This document shows positions 45,810-54,461 of a DNA stretch of 64,000 nucleotides, one piece after another. The DNA is taken from the NCBI GenBank assembly GCA_040902445.1, contig JBBDXJ010000270.1, positions 22,495 through 86,494 on the forward strand, in the 5' to 3' direction. Source of the stretch: Chryseosolibacter sp040902445. Its GTDB lineage: Bacteria > Bacteroidota > Bacteroidia > Cytophagales > Cyclobacteriaceae. The position numbers and the translations under genes are program-made. The notes under the pieces were generated by a model. That model worked only from the letters and a program-made list of their open reading frames with translations. It ran no database searches and had not been told where the DNA came from. Each line of letters opens with the position of its first letter. Positions within the stretch are counted from its first letter, which is position 1.

Positions 45810-46051
45810 TGTTGATTTCTTATCCGAAACTCGATTAACAATCACCCGACTCATCGGGCTGAAGCCCGCATCAAAACCTATGCATTTTCAAACATACTGA
45901 CTAAAGGTGGAGGCAATTGATGCTCCAACTATTTATTCGCCACTCATTAAACGATATTTTTTGTTTTTTTCAATTGCCACTAACCAATACATGACACGCC
46001 CACTTGTACACTGGACAACGGGATACTGCCTGCCCGCCGAAGAAGCTTTAG

Positions 46052-46090
46052 CGCCGGCCGGGGAAACCGGCACCTGGAAACCGGAAACTA
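46052..46090. repeat. Heptamer-like repeat starting at a minus-strand stop codon (TTTCCGG type)
   Basis: Minus strand: TAG then TTTCCGG TTTCCAG GTGCCGG TTTCCCC GGCCGGC. Related to the repeat after the stop at 35010. The rest of the 45810-46087 gap shows nothing recognisable. Confidence 0.6.
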
Positions 46091-47572
46091 ATTTGGGTTC
46101 GGTATCCACTTTCCTTTGTCTTCTTCTCCCCACACCCACATTCTCGGATTTCCCGCCATTTCCTGCTCGGGTGCATTTTTCCTGTGCGCTTTCCACATGG
46201 CCGTCACAAAAGGATCAAAGGTTGTTGTTTCAGATTTTGGGCGTCCGCGTTCACCACGTGCCTCTGCATAAGGGTCGTCCTCTCGCATCCAGCGGTCAAC
46301 ATAATCAAAATGCGCTTCGTGATTCCATTCTTTGATTGCTTTCATATACCTCGCTGTTAGCGCGGTTCCCACCCAGGCGACGGCGTTACAACAGGTCCTG
46401 TAACTTTCAGTGGTTCTGTCCCAGCGCTCCCATTCTTCAGGCATCTTTTCTTCATACCGTTCTCTTTTACCGTGGTGTTGTATCATCCAGTATAGCGCAG
46501 TTTGTCCAAACCATCCTTTTCCGTAATATGTTTGGGTATCCTCCTGAAAAAATGCGGTCTCAGGAAGTTCTCTTAACTTCGGATCGTTCAGCATCAGACT
46601 GGCAAACCAGATCGGCCACTTTCGTCCGCTTGAGTGACCACCGCCTTCGTTCCAGTAGCCACCCACCATGGCAAGACAGTAAAGGTCAATACCGCGCTGG
46701 ATCAATTCGATGGTCAATTTTTCTTTTTGCTCTTTCGGCACGTCCAAAGACACCATGAGGCTTGCGATGGAGATGATCCGCGCGTGCTCGCGACCATAGT
46801 TCGGTCCGTTTTCATTGGGAACCAGTTGTTGTTGCGACCAGCTCATCAGGTGATCAATCCATGGACGTTGTAAATAGCGCTCGAACTCTTCCCACGAAGA
46901 TACTTCACCAGCCGGACCGAGTTTGGGGAGAAGATCCCATTGAATATTCTGAGCCCCGAAAAAAGGTTTTTCAGCGCCTGCATAGGGAGGGCGAAAGGTG
47001 TCGTGCGGGGGAATATCTTTTACACAAGTCAGAACCGCGGCGGCTTTCATAACGTTCTCCGATTTTTTCTCGTTATCCCACATGATATTTTTCGCGAAAT
47101 GATCTACGGGGAGCGTTGTATTGCTGATCGAGGAGATCAATGAAAGGTTCGGACTTAACTCGAGTGGAAGTTTTACCGATTCTGTTTCACGGAAACCCGC
47201 TGCCCTGGAATCATAACCTTGTCGCGTTCCAACTTTAAGCACGATCATAGAACCATTGCGCATGGTTGTATCAGCTTTCAGACTGGTATCATTCCAGCGG
47301 TTGACCTTAAGTTCCAGATTTTCTTTAGGAACCGGACCTGGCGCAGGGGTAATCTTTACAATAGTAACAGGGCCCTGAACCCACCAGTCGCCGGTAATAA
47401 ACTGGCCGGTTTTTGCGAGTTTATCAAATGTCCATGTAATACCGTATTGGCTTACTTCCCTGCGATAATCCGCATCCACCGCCTCATATGCCTGTTGCGT
47501 CTTATTACATCCAATAACGAGTAAAAGAAACATCGCGATCACAATGCCGTATTTTTTCTTATGAAATTTCAT
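46088..47572 (-). CDS. Secreted lipoprotein of unrecognised family (paralogue of 26689-28110)
   Basis: 494 residues with lipobox FLLLVIGC. Shares with its paralogue SQYGITWTFDKLAKTGQFITGDWWVQGPVTIVKITPAP (N-terminal beta domain), KAAAVLTCVKDIPPHDTFRPPYAG, RPWIDHLMSWSQQQ...NGPNYGREHARIISIASLMVSLDVPKEQKEKLTIELIQRGIDLY, EGGGHSSGRKWPIWFASLML and YRTCCNAVAWVGTALTARYMKAIKEWNHEAHFDYVDRWM. Conserved histidines, the paired cysteines and the GxGRKWPI loop would be candidates for an active site in an alpha/alpha barrel. Two copies 19 kb apart under the same putative operator set suggest a central role in the locus. The function is unknown. Confidence 0.7.
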   Translation of the reverse strand: MKFHKKKYGIVIAMFLLLVIGCNKTQQAYEAVDADYRREVSQYGITWTFDKLAKTGQFITGDWWVQGPVTIVKITPAPGPVPKENLELKVNRWNDTSLKADTTMRNGSMIVLKVGTRQGYDSRAAGFRETESVKLPLELSPNLSLISSISNTTLPVDHFAKNIMWDNEKKSENVMKAAAVLTCVKDIPPHDTFRPPYAGAEKPFFGAQNIQWDLLPKLGPAGEVSSWEEFERYLQRPWIDHLMSWSQQQLVPNENGPNYGREHARIISIASLMVSLDVPKEQKEKLTIELIQRGIDLYCLAMVGGYWNEGGGHSSGRKWPIWFASLMLNDPKLRELPETAFFQEDTQTYYGKGWFGQTALYWMIQHHGKRERYEEKMPEEWERWDRTTESYRTCCNAVAWVGTALTARYMKAIKEWNHEAHFDYVDRWMREDDPYAEARGERGRPKSETTTFDPFVTAMWKAHRKNAPEQEMAGNPRMWVWGEEDKGKWIPNPN

Positions 47573-47661
47573 GCTGTTAGATTGATTGTTTGGTGTTGAT
47601 TATTGGTAAATACATCCGCGGGTGATTTCTGGGTTTTTGCTAATTCTAATACCGAATGCCC

Positions 47662-48741
47662 TTAGTGTCTTAGTGTCTTTGTGGCTGCAATTGTCTTTTG
47701 GACATACTCAAACCACCACCGGATGCCAGGTTCTTCGAGCGTGCCCATGCCACCGAGGTTATAATGCGTTTCTTTTCCTATTGAAGGCCCCTGACACCAG
47801 GGGTTGGAATGAAAATGTACATACAGTCCTGGAGTTGCGGCAGCCTCATCTACGTCCTTAAAATGTTTTTGTTTGCCATCTTCCGGGAACACACCCGGCG
47901 GCATAAATTTTCTTGTCCAGCCGCCGAACATTTCGACGTTTACGATGGGCTTGCCCTTCACACCTTTACTTGTGAAAAGATCATAGTGCCACTGGCTGTG
48001 CTGATCATTTTCCGCATCGAGGTCATAGGTATCGAAAAGCAAGACATCAACTGCCGAAGATTTTCCAATGATGATATTGCTCTCATCGTGATAACCTCCC
48101 CCTCCGACCAGAAGATCGGGAGAAACGGACTTTGCCAGTTTGCACAAAGCGATAATATTTTCCGGATCATTGAAGTTAAAAAATTCACAATTTTTGTAAT
48201 AACCTGAATTTTGTTCATTTGCAATATTCAATATTACATTTCCGTATCCGCTGAGAAGTTTGGCAACAGATTCAACGGCATTCTTTACACCTTCTGCATC
48301 CTTGATATTTCTGACACCGTCATGGTCAGCCATGGATCGCTGATAAAATATTCCGGCAATGACAACCATACTTCGTGCCTGGCAGGCTGAAATTATTTTT
48401 TTCATTCGCTTCAGGTGATCTTCCAGAATTTGGTTCCCGTTTTGCCGAAAGGGATCGCTGAAGCTTCCGCTTGATCCCTGGAAGAAAACATCAATGGTAT
48501 TGATCCCGTATTTGTAATAGTCATCCAGTTGACTGATCAGATGATCCGTAAGTTCATCTGATTGAGAGGCGCTGGCCACCCTTATTCCCCACATATCGAA
48601 AGGTTGATCATTCATGAAAAATTGATCTCCTTTGACAGACAGGGTATTACTCGTACTCTGATCATTGACTTGAGCCATGGAGGAGCAGCCTGGCATCGCC
48701 AGGGATGAGAGAAGTAAAAAATACATTCTAAATGCAGCCAT
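47662..48741 (-). CDS. GH5-like TIM-barrel glycosidase, lipoprotein
   Basis: About 359 residues from the start at 48741, giving a lipoprotein signal (MYFLLLSSLAMPGC); an upstream in-frame ATG at 48771 is less good. The N-terminal KGDQFFMNDQPFDMWGIRVAS is the usual first strand of clan A cellulase-like barrels. NVILNIANEQNSG (candidate acid/base Glu, in the NEQ motif of strand 4) and KPIVNVEMFGGW (candidate nucleophile Glu in strand 7) fit a retaining GH5-type enzyme. The C-terminal ten residues are read from a 'gtgtcttagtgtctttgtggc' intergenic repeat (ATKTLRH then TAA), so the original end may have been changed. A hairpin lies upstream. Confidence 0.75.
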   Translation of the reverse strand: MAAFRMYFLLLSSLAMPGCSSMAQVNDQSTSNTLSVKGDQFFMNDQPFDMWGIRVASASQSDELTDHLISQLDDYYKYGINTIDVFFQGSSGSFSDPFRQNGNQILEDHLKRMKKIISACQARSMVVIAGIFYQRSMADHDGVRNIKDAEGVKNAVESVAKLLSGYGNVILNIANEQNSGYYKNCEFFNFNDPENIIALCKLAKSVSPDLLVGGGGYHDESNIIIGKSSAVDVLLFDTYDLDAENDQHSQWHYDLFTSKGVKGKPIVNVEMFGGWTRKFMPPGVFPEDGKQKHFKDVDEAAATPGLYVHFHSNPWCQGPSIGKETHYNLGGMGTLEEPGIRWWFEYVQKTIAATKTLRH

Positions 48742-48815
48742 CGTCTTTTGCGCAATACTTAAAGGTAGCATTTGTTGCTATGAATCCTTCACCGTCCGTA
48801 CCTTGTTAGAGAAAT

Positions 48816-48846
48816 ATATAACCTGCAGGGTGCCCGCAGGTTATAT
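48816..48846 (-). terminator. Strong hairpin after the truncated barrel gene
   Basis: ATATAACCTGC pairs perfectly with GCAGGTTATAT, extended by GGG/CCC past a bulged A. It lies 32 bp downstream of the stop at 48878 and upstream of the GH5-like gene. Confidence 0.7.
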
Positions 48847-48877
48847 TTAGTTATATTCTTAGAGAACCACAAGGGTT

Positions 48878-49426
48878 TCAATTTAATACCACAGGAAATT
48901 CCCGGTAGCCATCTCTTTTGTCATACTTCTCAACAAAGTGTTTCGAAGCCAGTTGCACATACTCATTCGCTTTCGCACCGTATTTCTTTCTTAATTCCTT
49001 ACCCTCAAGAACCAGTACTGAGAAATCCAGGATATCGGTAAGCAGAATTGCATCTCCGACGTGGGAATCCTGCCAGAATCTCTCATCATAACCGTAGGGA
49101 CCGATCCATCCTTTATATCCATCGGGGTCGGTGTCCATCTTGCTCACGAGAAAATCATAATATTTAATTCCAGCGTCCAGCCATTCCGTGTTTTTTGTCA
49201 ACTCATAACTGTCGATGAAATGGCCCATGCCAACGCGCGCATGCCAGCAAAAATTTTCACCCTTCGCATTTTCTACCAGCGAAGGGTTATTGATCATACT
49301 TTCAGCGTAGGCCTTTGGACTCAGGTTTTCGCGGGTGCCCCGCTGTGCCCAGAGGCTTGTTGTAAAAAATAAAACAAGTGAAAGAGTTAAAAAAAGACGG
49401 AAGTTTGGATTATACGTAATGGGCAT
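48878..49426 (-). CDS. Truncated paralogue of the alpha/alpha-barrel protein
   Basis: 182 residues with a signal peptide (LFLTLSLVLFFTTSLWAQ). Nearly every position from about residue 37 to 172 matches the 507-residue protein at 35010-36533 (ENFCWHARVGMGHFIDSYELTKNTEWLDAGIKYYDFLVSKM, GYKGWIGPYGYDERFWQDSHVGDAILLTDILDFSVLVL), then the frame diverges after KYDKRDGYRE into EFPVVLN and stops. About two thirds of the barrel is gone; no remainder is seen downstream, where a hairpin follows. Either a dead 5' fragment or a small secreted half-barrel. The 5' end, signal peptide and nearby operator site 4 are preserved. Confidence 0.72.
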   Translation of the reverse strand: MPITYNPNFRLFLTLSLVLFFTTSLWAQRGTRENLSPKAYAESMINNPSLVENAKGENFCWHARVGMGHFIDSYELTKNTEWLDAGIKYYDFLVSKMDTDPDGYKGWIGPYGYDERFWQDSHVGDAILLTDILDFSVLVLEGKELRKKYGAKANEYVQLASKHFVEKYDKRDGYREFPVVLN

Positions 49427-49574
49427 ATACTTAATAAATTATTTTTTGTTTTAGTGGTTTCTAAAGTCTCATTAACAATTATTCAAATAATTCACAATCC
49501 CTGGCCTGAAAAAGAAAAGACGGGGCAAACATTTTCTCTCTATATATAGGTAAATGATTAAGAACCTAATTTTA

Positions 49575-49590
49575 TCGGGTACGTACCCGA
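49575..49590. promoter_or_regulatory. Operator-like palindrome, site 4 (perfect)
   Basis: TCGGGTACGTACCCGA between the divergent genes at 49426 (minus) and 49691 (plus). A -7-like box TATATTTA (consensus TAnnTTTG, one mismatch) at 49609-49616 follows 19 bp later, so the site would cover the -33 region of the plus-strand promoter. Confidence 0.85.
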
Positions 49591-49690
49591 AAGTATAAAA
49601 TAATTTTCTATATTTATTCAAGTTTCGGACCGAAGGTTGATTTCATAAACCATCGGCGTTATCCCTGTTAATTCCGGAGATTATAAAGAT

Positions 49691-50587
49691 ATGATCCATC
49701 AATTTCTGCCGTTCGCCATGCTCGCCCTGCTTACTGGCCCAGGCCTTATGGCACAATCCACGGAAAAAAGAAAGCAGTATCTAAAAGATATTCTGGAAAT
49801 CAATATTCCCCAGCGTTTTCAGCAAACGACACGCCGGGTAACTTTTCAAGATAGTACCTGGACTGATTGGTTACATCGAACTGGTGAATTGCCGCCTGAC
49901 TTTTCCATTATGCCCTCGAAACCTTTTTTACCAGACCCCCTGATGCTCAACAAAAAAGGAAAGGATCATCCTGTAAAAAATAAAGCAGACTGGCAGGAAA
50001 AACGCGAGTGGATCAAAGCGCAATATGCACATTGGATCTCCGGGACTGCACCTCCGGCGCCGGCAGATTTTAAAGTTGAGGTACTTTCGGAAAGGCAGGA
50101 ATCCCGAACCCGGATTCAGATGTTTGAAATTAAATTCGGCCCGGGATATCGGGGACGCATGACAGTTGAGTTGATGATACCACCGGGTGATGGACCCTTC
50201 CCGGTTTATTTAACCCAATGGAATCATCGCGGATGGGCGCAGCTGGCCGTCAGAAGAGGATACATGGGTTGTGTATATGCAGCCGCTGATATAAAGGATG
50301 ACACGGAGGCCTATCAGGCTTTGTATCCCGACTACGATTGGAGTGCGCTCATGCGGCGCGCATGGGGGGCGTCGCGTGTCGTCGACTATCTGCTGATTAT
50401 TTCCCCCGATCTCGATCGCCACGCTGACCTGCCTTCTGTAAAAAAATCCATTGAATCTGTAAAAGCTGTTTATTATTTGTATCAAAAAGGAGATCAGTTG
50501 GTTTTTGATTCACCCCGTGAGATAAACAGAATGACCACAGGAATGAATGAGACGGTGGCGGATTTTTTCAGGAAACTGATTGAGTGA
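49691..50587 (+). CDS. Internally deleted copy of the CE15-like double hydrolase
   Basis: 298 residues with a signal peptide (AMLALLTGPGLMAQ). Residues up to RAWGASRVVDYLL (about 1-235) match the N-terminal part of the next gene's product almost continuously; from IISPDLDRHADLPSVKKS to the end they match its last 60 residues (VIAPSLDRHADPSAVKET...). About 480 residues in between are absent, removing the GLSRNGK nucleophile of the first domain and nearly all of the second. The frame is kept. The product keeps only a C-terminal catalytic-type histidine and should be inactive as an esterase. It is followed by an AGGAAGC heptamer repeat and then by the intact paralogue. Confidence 0.85.
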   Translation: MIHQFLPFAMLALLTGPGLMAQSTEKRKQYLKDILEINIPQRFQQTTRRVTFQDSTWTDWLHRTGELPPDFSIMPSKPFLPDPLMLNKKGKDHPVKNKADWQEKREWIKAQYAHWISGTAPPAPADFKVEVLSERQESRTRIQMFEIKFGPGYRGRMTVELMIPPGDGPFPVYLTQWNHRGWAQLAVRRGYMGCVYAAADIKDDTEAYQALYPDYDWSALMRRAWGASRVVDYLLIISPDLDRHADLPSVKKSIESVKAVYYLYQKGDQLVFDSPREINRMTTGMNETVADFFRKLIE

Positions 50588-50650
50588 AAGCAGGAAGCAG
50601 GAAGCAGGAAGCAGAAGGCAGAAGGCAGAAGAGCAAAAAGCAAAAAGCAG
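50585..50650. repeat. Heptamer tandem repeat starting with a stop codon (AGGAAGC type)
   Basis: TGAAAGC AGGAAGC AGGAAGC AGGAAGC AGAAGGC AGAAGGC AGAAGAG CAAAAAG CAAAAAG. The TGA is the stop of the deleted esterase gene. This run carries no further stop codons, so the next gene's frame reads back through it, which is not a real N-terminus. Confidence 0.9.
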
Positions 50651-50715
50651 GTTCGTGTGATGAGACGATACCCATTGAAAGGGATAGTATTCAAAGTTCA
50701 ACAATTAATAAAGTG

Positions 50716-53061
50716 ATGATCGTTGGAAAAAAATTAATCATTTCATGTCTGGTCATATGTGCCACGGGTTCTGCGTTGAAAGCACAGGATGACCTGGAGA
50801 AAAGGAAAGGATATCTGGAAGAGATAATTCGCATCAATACGCCGCAAGTGTTCAAGGGAAATACGCGGAGGGTAACTGCCCGGGACAGTACGTGGAAGGA
50901 CTGGCTTCAGCGCACGGGAGAGCTACCTCCGGATTTTTCCAAAATGCCTTCGATGCCTTTTTTGCCTGATCCGCTGGTGCTCTATAAAAATGGAAGGGAA
51001 TATCCTGTCAAGACTAAAAAAGACTGGGAGGAGAAACGGGCTTGGATCAAAAGCCAGTACGCTTATTGGTTATCAGGCGTAGCGCCGCCGGCACCGAAAG
51101 ATCATCAGGTGAAGATCTTGTCTGAAAGGCGCGAATCGGGAACGCATATCCAAATGGTTGAGTTGCGTTTTGGTCCGGATAACAAGGCGCGCATGACCGT
51201 GGAGATCATGATTCCAGAGGGGAATGGACCTCATCCGGTTTTGATGACGCAATGGGACCATCGTGATTACGCGCAAATCGCTGTCAGAAGAGGTTACCTG
51301 GCGTGCGTATACGCGGCGGCCGATTCCAAAGACGATACTGAACTTTATCAAAAATTATATCCCAACTTTGACTGGAGCATGCTCATGCGACGTGCATGGG
51401 GAGCTTCGCGTGTGGTGGATTTTTTACTCACGCGCGAGGATGTGAATAAGAATCAGATCGCAATCATGGGACTCTCAAGAAATGGAAAACAATCGTTGTG
51501 GGCGGCGGCTTTTGACGAGCGGATCGCGGCTGTGGTCGATTGTAGTTCCGGAACAGGTGGCATCACAGCCTGGCGACTCGGCGATCCCCAATATGCCAGT
51601 GAAACGCTTGATCTCGTCACGGCTTACAATGGCCACTGGTTTCACCCGCGTTTAAATTTTTTCTTTGGCAGGGAAGATAAATTACCCGTTGATCAAAACC
51701 TGCTGATCTCCCTGATCGCCCCGAGAATATTACTTCATCATTACGCTATTGTTGAGAGAGGATTAAACCCGTGGGCCAATGAGCAATGTTTTCAATCCGT
51801 AAAAAGAGTTTACAAACTGTTGGGTGCAGAGCAAAATGCAAACCTGTCGACCCGATATGGAGAACACTTTGTCAATGCGCGCGATGTTGAGAAATGCATA
51901 GATTACCTCGACAACCGTCTCAAACGCAAAGCCATTCCCTGGGAGAGTCAGCTTTTTTACGATGATTATTTCTACCACTCCTGGGCTAAGAGTCATACAG
52001 AGGACAGCCTTGCCTCTCGAAAGTTAAAACCCGTTAAGCTTCAAAAACAATACGATATCAAAACATGGGAGGTCGACAAAAAGTCAATACTTGCCAATTT
52101 GCAGTGGCTATTAGGGAACGATCCTTCGGGTGTTAAACCTGCCAAAATCGGATTTGTGCGCGATGGAGACTGGATTGACAATATCACGGGCCGCCCGAAA
52201 GTAACCAATGCGGTCGTGCAACAAATAGGTCCAAGTTTTCCTGTTACTAACGCGATGGGCGATTTTTTAAGAGGCATATTATATCACCCGGTGGACAAAG
52301 ATGGAAACAAGAGAGTGCGTTCCAATGGAAAGATGCCTGTTGTGATATTCCTCCACCAATACGCCCACTCGACCGGCTTTGCTTACGGCTATGATGTATT
52401 CTATCGAAACGGGAACGCAAGATTATTTCAGACCTTGCTCGACAAAGGTTTTGCCGTGCTTGCGATAGACCTTTTTGGATTCGGAACACGCATAGAGGAA
52501 GCGCAATATTTCTATCAACGGTATCCTCAATGGTCGAAGATGGGAAAAATGATCACCGATGTAAAATATTGCGTAGATGCCCTGGAGACTTTTGATTTTA
52601 TTGACGGTGAAAATATTTTTTTACTGGGAAATGCGCTCGGGGGAAATATTGCCCTGATGAGCGCTACTCTCGACGACCGTGTTGCGGGCGTGGCAGTCTT
52701 GTCCGCTTTTTCTCCCTGGCGAACGAGTACTTCGCAGTATGAAAGCATTCGCAGCAATTCCCACCTATATGGACTGATGCCAAGGCTCGGCTTTTTTGCC
52801 ACGAGTCCGTCAGTGGTGCCCGTGGATTACGCGGAAATCATTTCCGCTATTGCGCCACGGCCTTTAATGGTCATTGCCCCTTCATTAGACCGGCACGCTG
52901 ATCCCTCTGCTGTCAAAGAAACTATGGCAAAGGTTACGGATATATATGGGCTTTATAAAAGTCAGCAGAAGGTCCGGTTTCAAACCCCGCCTGAAATAGA
53001 TCGAATGACAGATTCGATGTATGAGGAAATTGCTGATTTTTTCGGAGGGGTTATAAAATAG
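50716..53061 (+). CDS. CE15-like glucuronoyl esterase fused to a second alpha/beta-hydrolase domain
   Basis: 781 residues from ATG 50716, which gives a signal peptide (IISCLVICATGSALKAQ); the longer frame from 50584 only reads a heptamer repeat. Domain 1 (about residues 25-400) has IAIMGLSRNGKQSLWAAAFDERIAAVVDCSSGTGG, the GxSRxGK elbow of CE15 esterases with Ser254, and the histidine His384 in TRYGEHF. Domain 2 (about 430-781) has VVIFLHQYAHSTGFAYGYD, FLLGNALGGNIALMSATLDDRVAG and APSLDRHADPSAV (His727). In domain 2 the nucleophile position of GxSxGG is Ala640, so it is probably not a classical serine esterase. CE15 enzymes cut ester bonds between glucuronate and lignin or other alcohols; such a role is inference. 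Secreted. Confidence 0.83.
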   Translation: MIVGKKLIISCLVICATGSALKAQDDLEKRKGYLEEIIRINTPQVFKGNTRRVTARDSTWKDWLQRTGELPPDFSKMPSMPFLPDPLVLYKNGREYPVKTKKDWEEKRAWIKSQYAYWLSGVAPPAPKDHQVKILSERRESGTHIQMVELRFGPDNKARMTVEIMIPEGNGPHPVLMTQWDHRDYAQIAVRRGYLACVYAAADSKDDTELYQKLYPNFDWSMLMRRAWGASRVVDFLLTREDVNKNQIAIMGLSRNGKQSLWAAAFDERIAAVVDCSSGTGGITAWRLGDPQYASETLDLVTAYNGHWFHPRLNFFFGREDKLPVDQNLLISLIAPRILLHHYAIVERGLNPWANEQCFQSVKRVYKLLGAEQNANLSTRYGEHFVNARDVEKCIDYLDNRLKRKAIPWESQLFYDDYFYHSWAKSHTEDSLASRKLKPVKLQKQYDIKTWEVDKKSILANLQWLLGNDPSGVKPAKIGFVRDGDWIDNITGRPKVTNAVVQQIGPSFPVTNAMGDFLRGILYHPVDKDGNKRVRSNGKMPVVIFLHQYAHSTGFAYGYDVFYRNGNARLFQTLLDKGFAVLAIDLFGFGTRIEEAQYFYQRYPQWSKMGKMITDVKYCVDALETFDFIDGENIFLLGNALGGNIALMSATLDDRVAGVAVLSAFSPWRTSTSQYESIRSNSHLYGLMPRLGFFATSPSVVPVDYAEIISAIAPRPLMVIAPSLDRHADPSAVKETMAKVTDIYGLYKSQQKVRFQTPPEIDRMTDSMYEEIADFFGGVIK

Positions 53062-53092
53062 AGGACTATAAAATTTGATCACATCCAAGTCA

Positions 53093-54268
53093 ATGAAAGG
53101 GCATCCACACTTCCTGCAAAAACTGATTTTTCCTGTATTGTTTTTAGGATTCTGTTCAGGGATCTCCGCACAGGAAAAGCAATCAAAAAGCATAGAAGAC
53201 GTTCAGCATTCGAAAGGGGAAATATGGAAAAAGATCAGCCCATATTTTTCGCCACCACTGGAATACGCGGGCAAATTTGGTGATTACCGCAGCCCGCTAA
53301 AATTTCATGACGGAAGGGCTGTTAAAACAAAACCTGACTGGAAAAAAAGGAGGGAAGAGATACTCGGGCTATGGCACGAACTGATGGGAGAATGGCCTGC
53401 GGTTCTCAAGGATCAGCAAATGGAAATTCTTGACAGCGCACGCCGCGACGGTTTTACACAACATCGTATCAGGTTTAACTGGACCCCGCACGAAAAAACA
53501 GAAGGTTATCTTTTGATACCGGATGGAGGCGAGAAAAAAAAGCCGGCGGTCATCACTGTCTATTATGAACCCGAAACCGCTATTGGGGAAGGTCAGCCCG
53601 ACCGTGATTTTGCGTATCAGTTGACCAGGCGGGGATTTGTTACGCTTTCAATAGGAACTACGCTGGCTACAGAAGCCAAAACATATGCTCTGTACTATCC
53701 AAGTCTCGAGAATGCTCAGGTTCAACCCTTGTCGATGCTGGCGTATGCCGCGGCGAATGCATGGCACGTCCTGGCAAAGATTGATGTCGTCGATTCCTCG
53801 CGCATTGGAATCATGGGCCATTCATTTGGAGGAAAGTGGGCGATGTTTGCCACTTGTCTTTTTGAAAAATTTGCCTGCGGCGTATGGTCAGACCCCGGTA
53901 TCGTCTTTGAAGCATCGCGCGAAAGTATAAACTATTGGGAACCCTGGTATCTGGGATACCATCAGCAGCCATGGCGCAAGCGAGGTTTGATCACTAAAGA
54001 AAATCCAGCCAGGGGAGTATATTCAAAATTGGTCGCGGAGGGCTACGACCTCCATGAACTGCATGCCCTCATGGCGCCCCGGCCTTTTCTTGTTTCGGGA
54101 GGTGAGGAAGATCCGGCCAAACGATGGATTCCACTGAACCACAGCCTTGCCGTCAACAAACTTTTGGGTGAGAAAAATCGCGTTGCCATGACCAACCGGC
54201 CCGATCATACGCCGAACACAAACTCAAACGAAAAGGCTTATTTGTTCCTGGAATATTTTTTAAAGTGA
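53093..54268 (+). CDS. Secreted alpha/beta-hydrolase esterase
   Basis: 391 residues from ATG 53093 (signal peptide FLQKLIFPVLFLGFCSGISAQ). Motifs: KKPAVITVYYEPETAIG, SRIGIMGHSFGGKWAMFATCLFEKFACGVWSDPGIVFE with nucleophile serine in GHSFGG, FLVSGGEEDPAKRW (acid) and NRPDHTPN (histidine). It follows the double hydrolase after 31 bp and is probably in the same operon. Related secreted proteins are annotated as acetyl xylan or glucuronoyl esterase-like. Its substrate is unknown. Confidence 0.82.
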   Translation: MKGHPHFLQKLIFPVLFLGFCSGISAQEKQSKSIEDVQHSKGEIWKKISPYFSPPLEYAGKFGDYRSPLKFHDGRAVKTKPDWKKRREEILGLWHELMGEWPAVLKDQQMEILDSARRDGFTQHRIRFNWTPHEKTEGYLLIPDGGEKKKPAVITVYYEPETAIGEGQPDRDFAYQLTRRGFVTLSIGTTLATEAKTYALYYPSLENAQVQPLSMLAYAAANAWHVLAKIDVVDSSRIGIMGHSFGGKWAMFATCLFEKFACGVWSDPGIVFEASRESINYWEPWYLGYHQQPWRKRGLITKENPARGVYSKLVAEGYDLHELHALMAPRPFLVSGGEEDPAKRWIPLNHSLAVNKLLGEKNRVAMTNRPDHTPNTNSNEKAYLFLEYFLK

Positions 54269-54372
54269 TTGAATAAACCATCTGCCGTCGGGCGCAATTG
54301 TTGGTGCGTGTTATGTATATCTTGCCGCCCCTTTAAAATTGATTTGTTTGAGATGATCTTTTTAATAAATTT

Positions 54373-54386
54373 CGGGTACGTACCCG
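54373..54386 (+). promoter_or_regulatory. Operator-like palindrome, site 5 (perfect)
   Basis: CGGGTACGTACCCG, 75 bp before the ATG of the propeller-cytochrome gene at 54462, in the 190-bp space after the esterase operon. Confidence 0.82.
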
Positions 54387-54461
54387 TTATTTCTCTACAG
54401 TAACTCTTATAAGAAAATTTACAGCGTTAATACCCAGAAGTTCTTTAAATTAAAAATAAAA

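Noticed and set aside
45907..46335. 142-codon plus-strand frame after the sulfatase spacer
   Set aside because: Mostly opposite the lipoprotein gene at 46088-47572, with no start context and no recognisable protein.
50584..50715. N-terminal extension of the CE15-like protein rich in Lys/Gln/Arg
   Set aside because: It is the translation of an AGGAAGC heptamer repeat; a clean signal peptide starts at ATG 50716.
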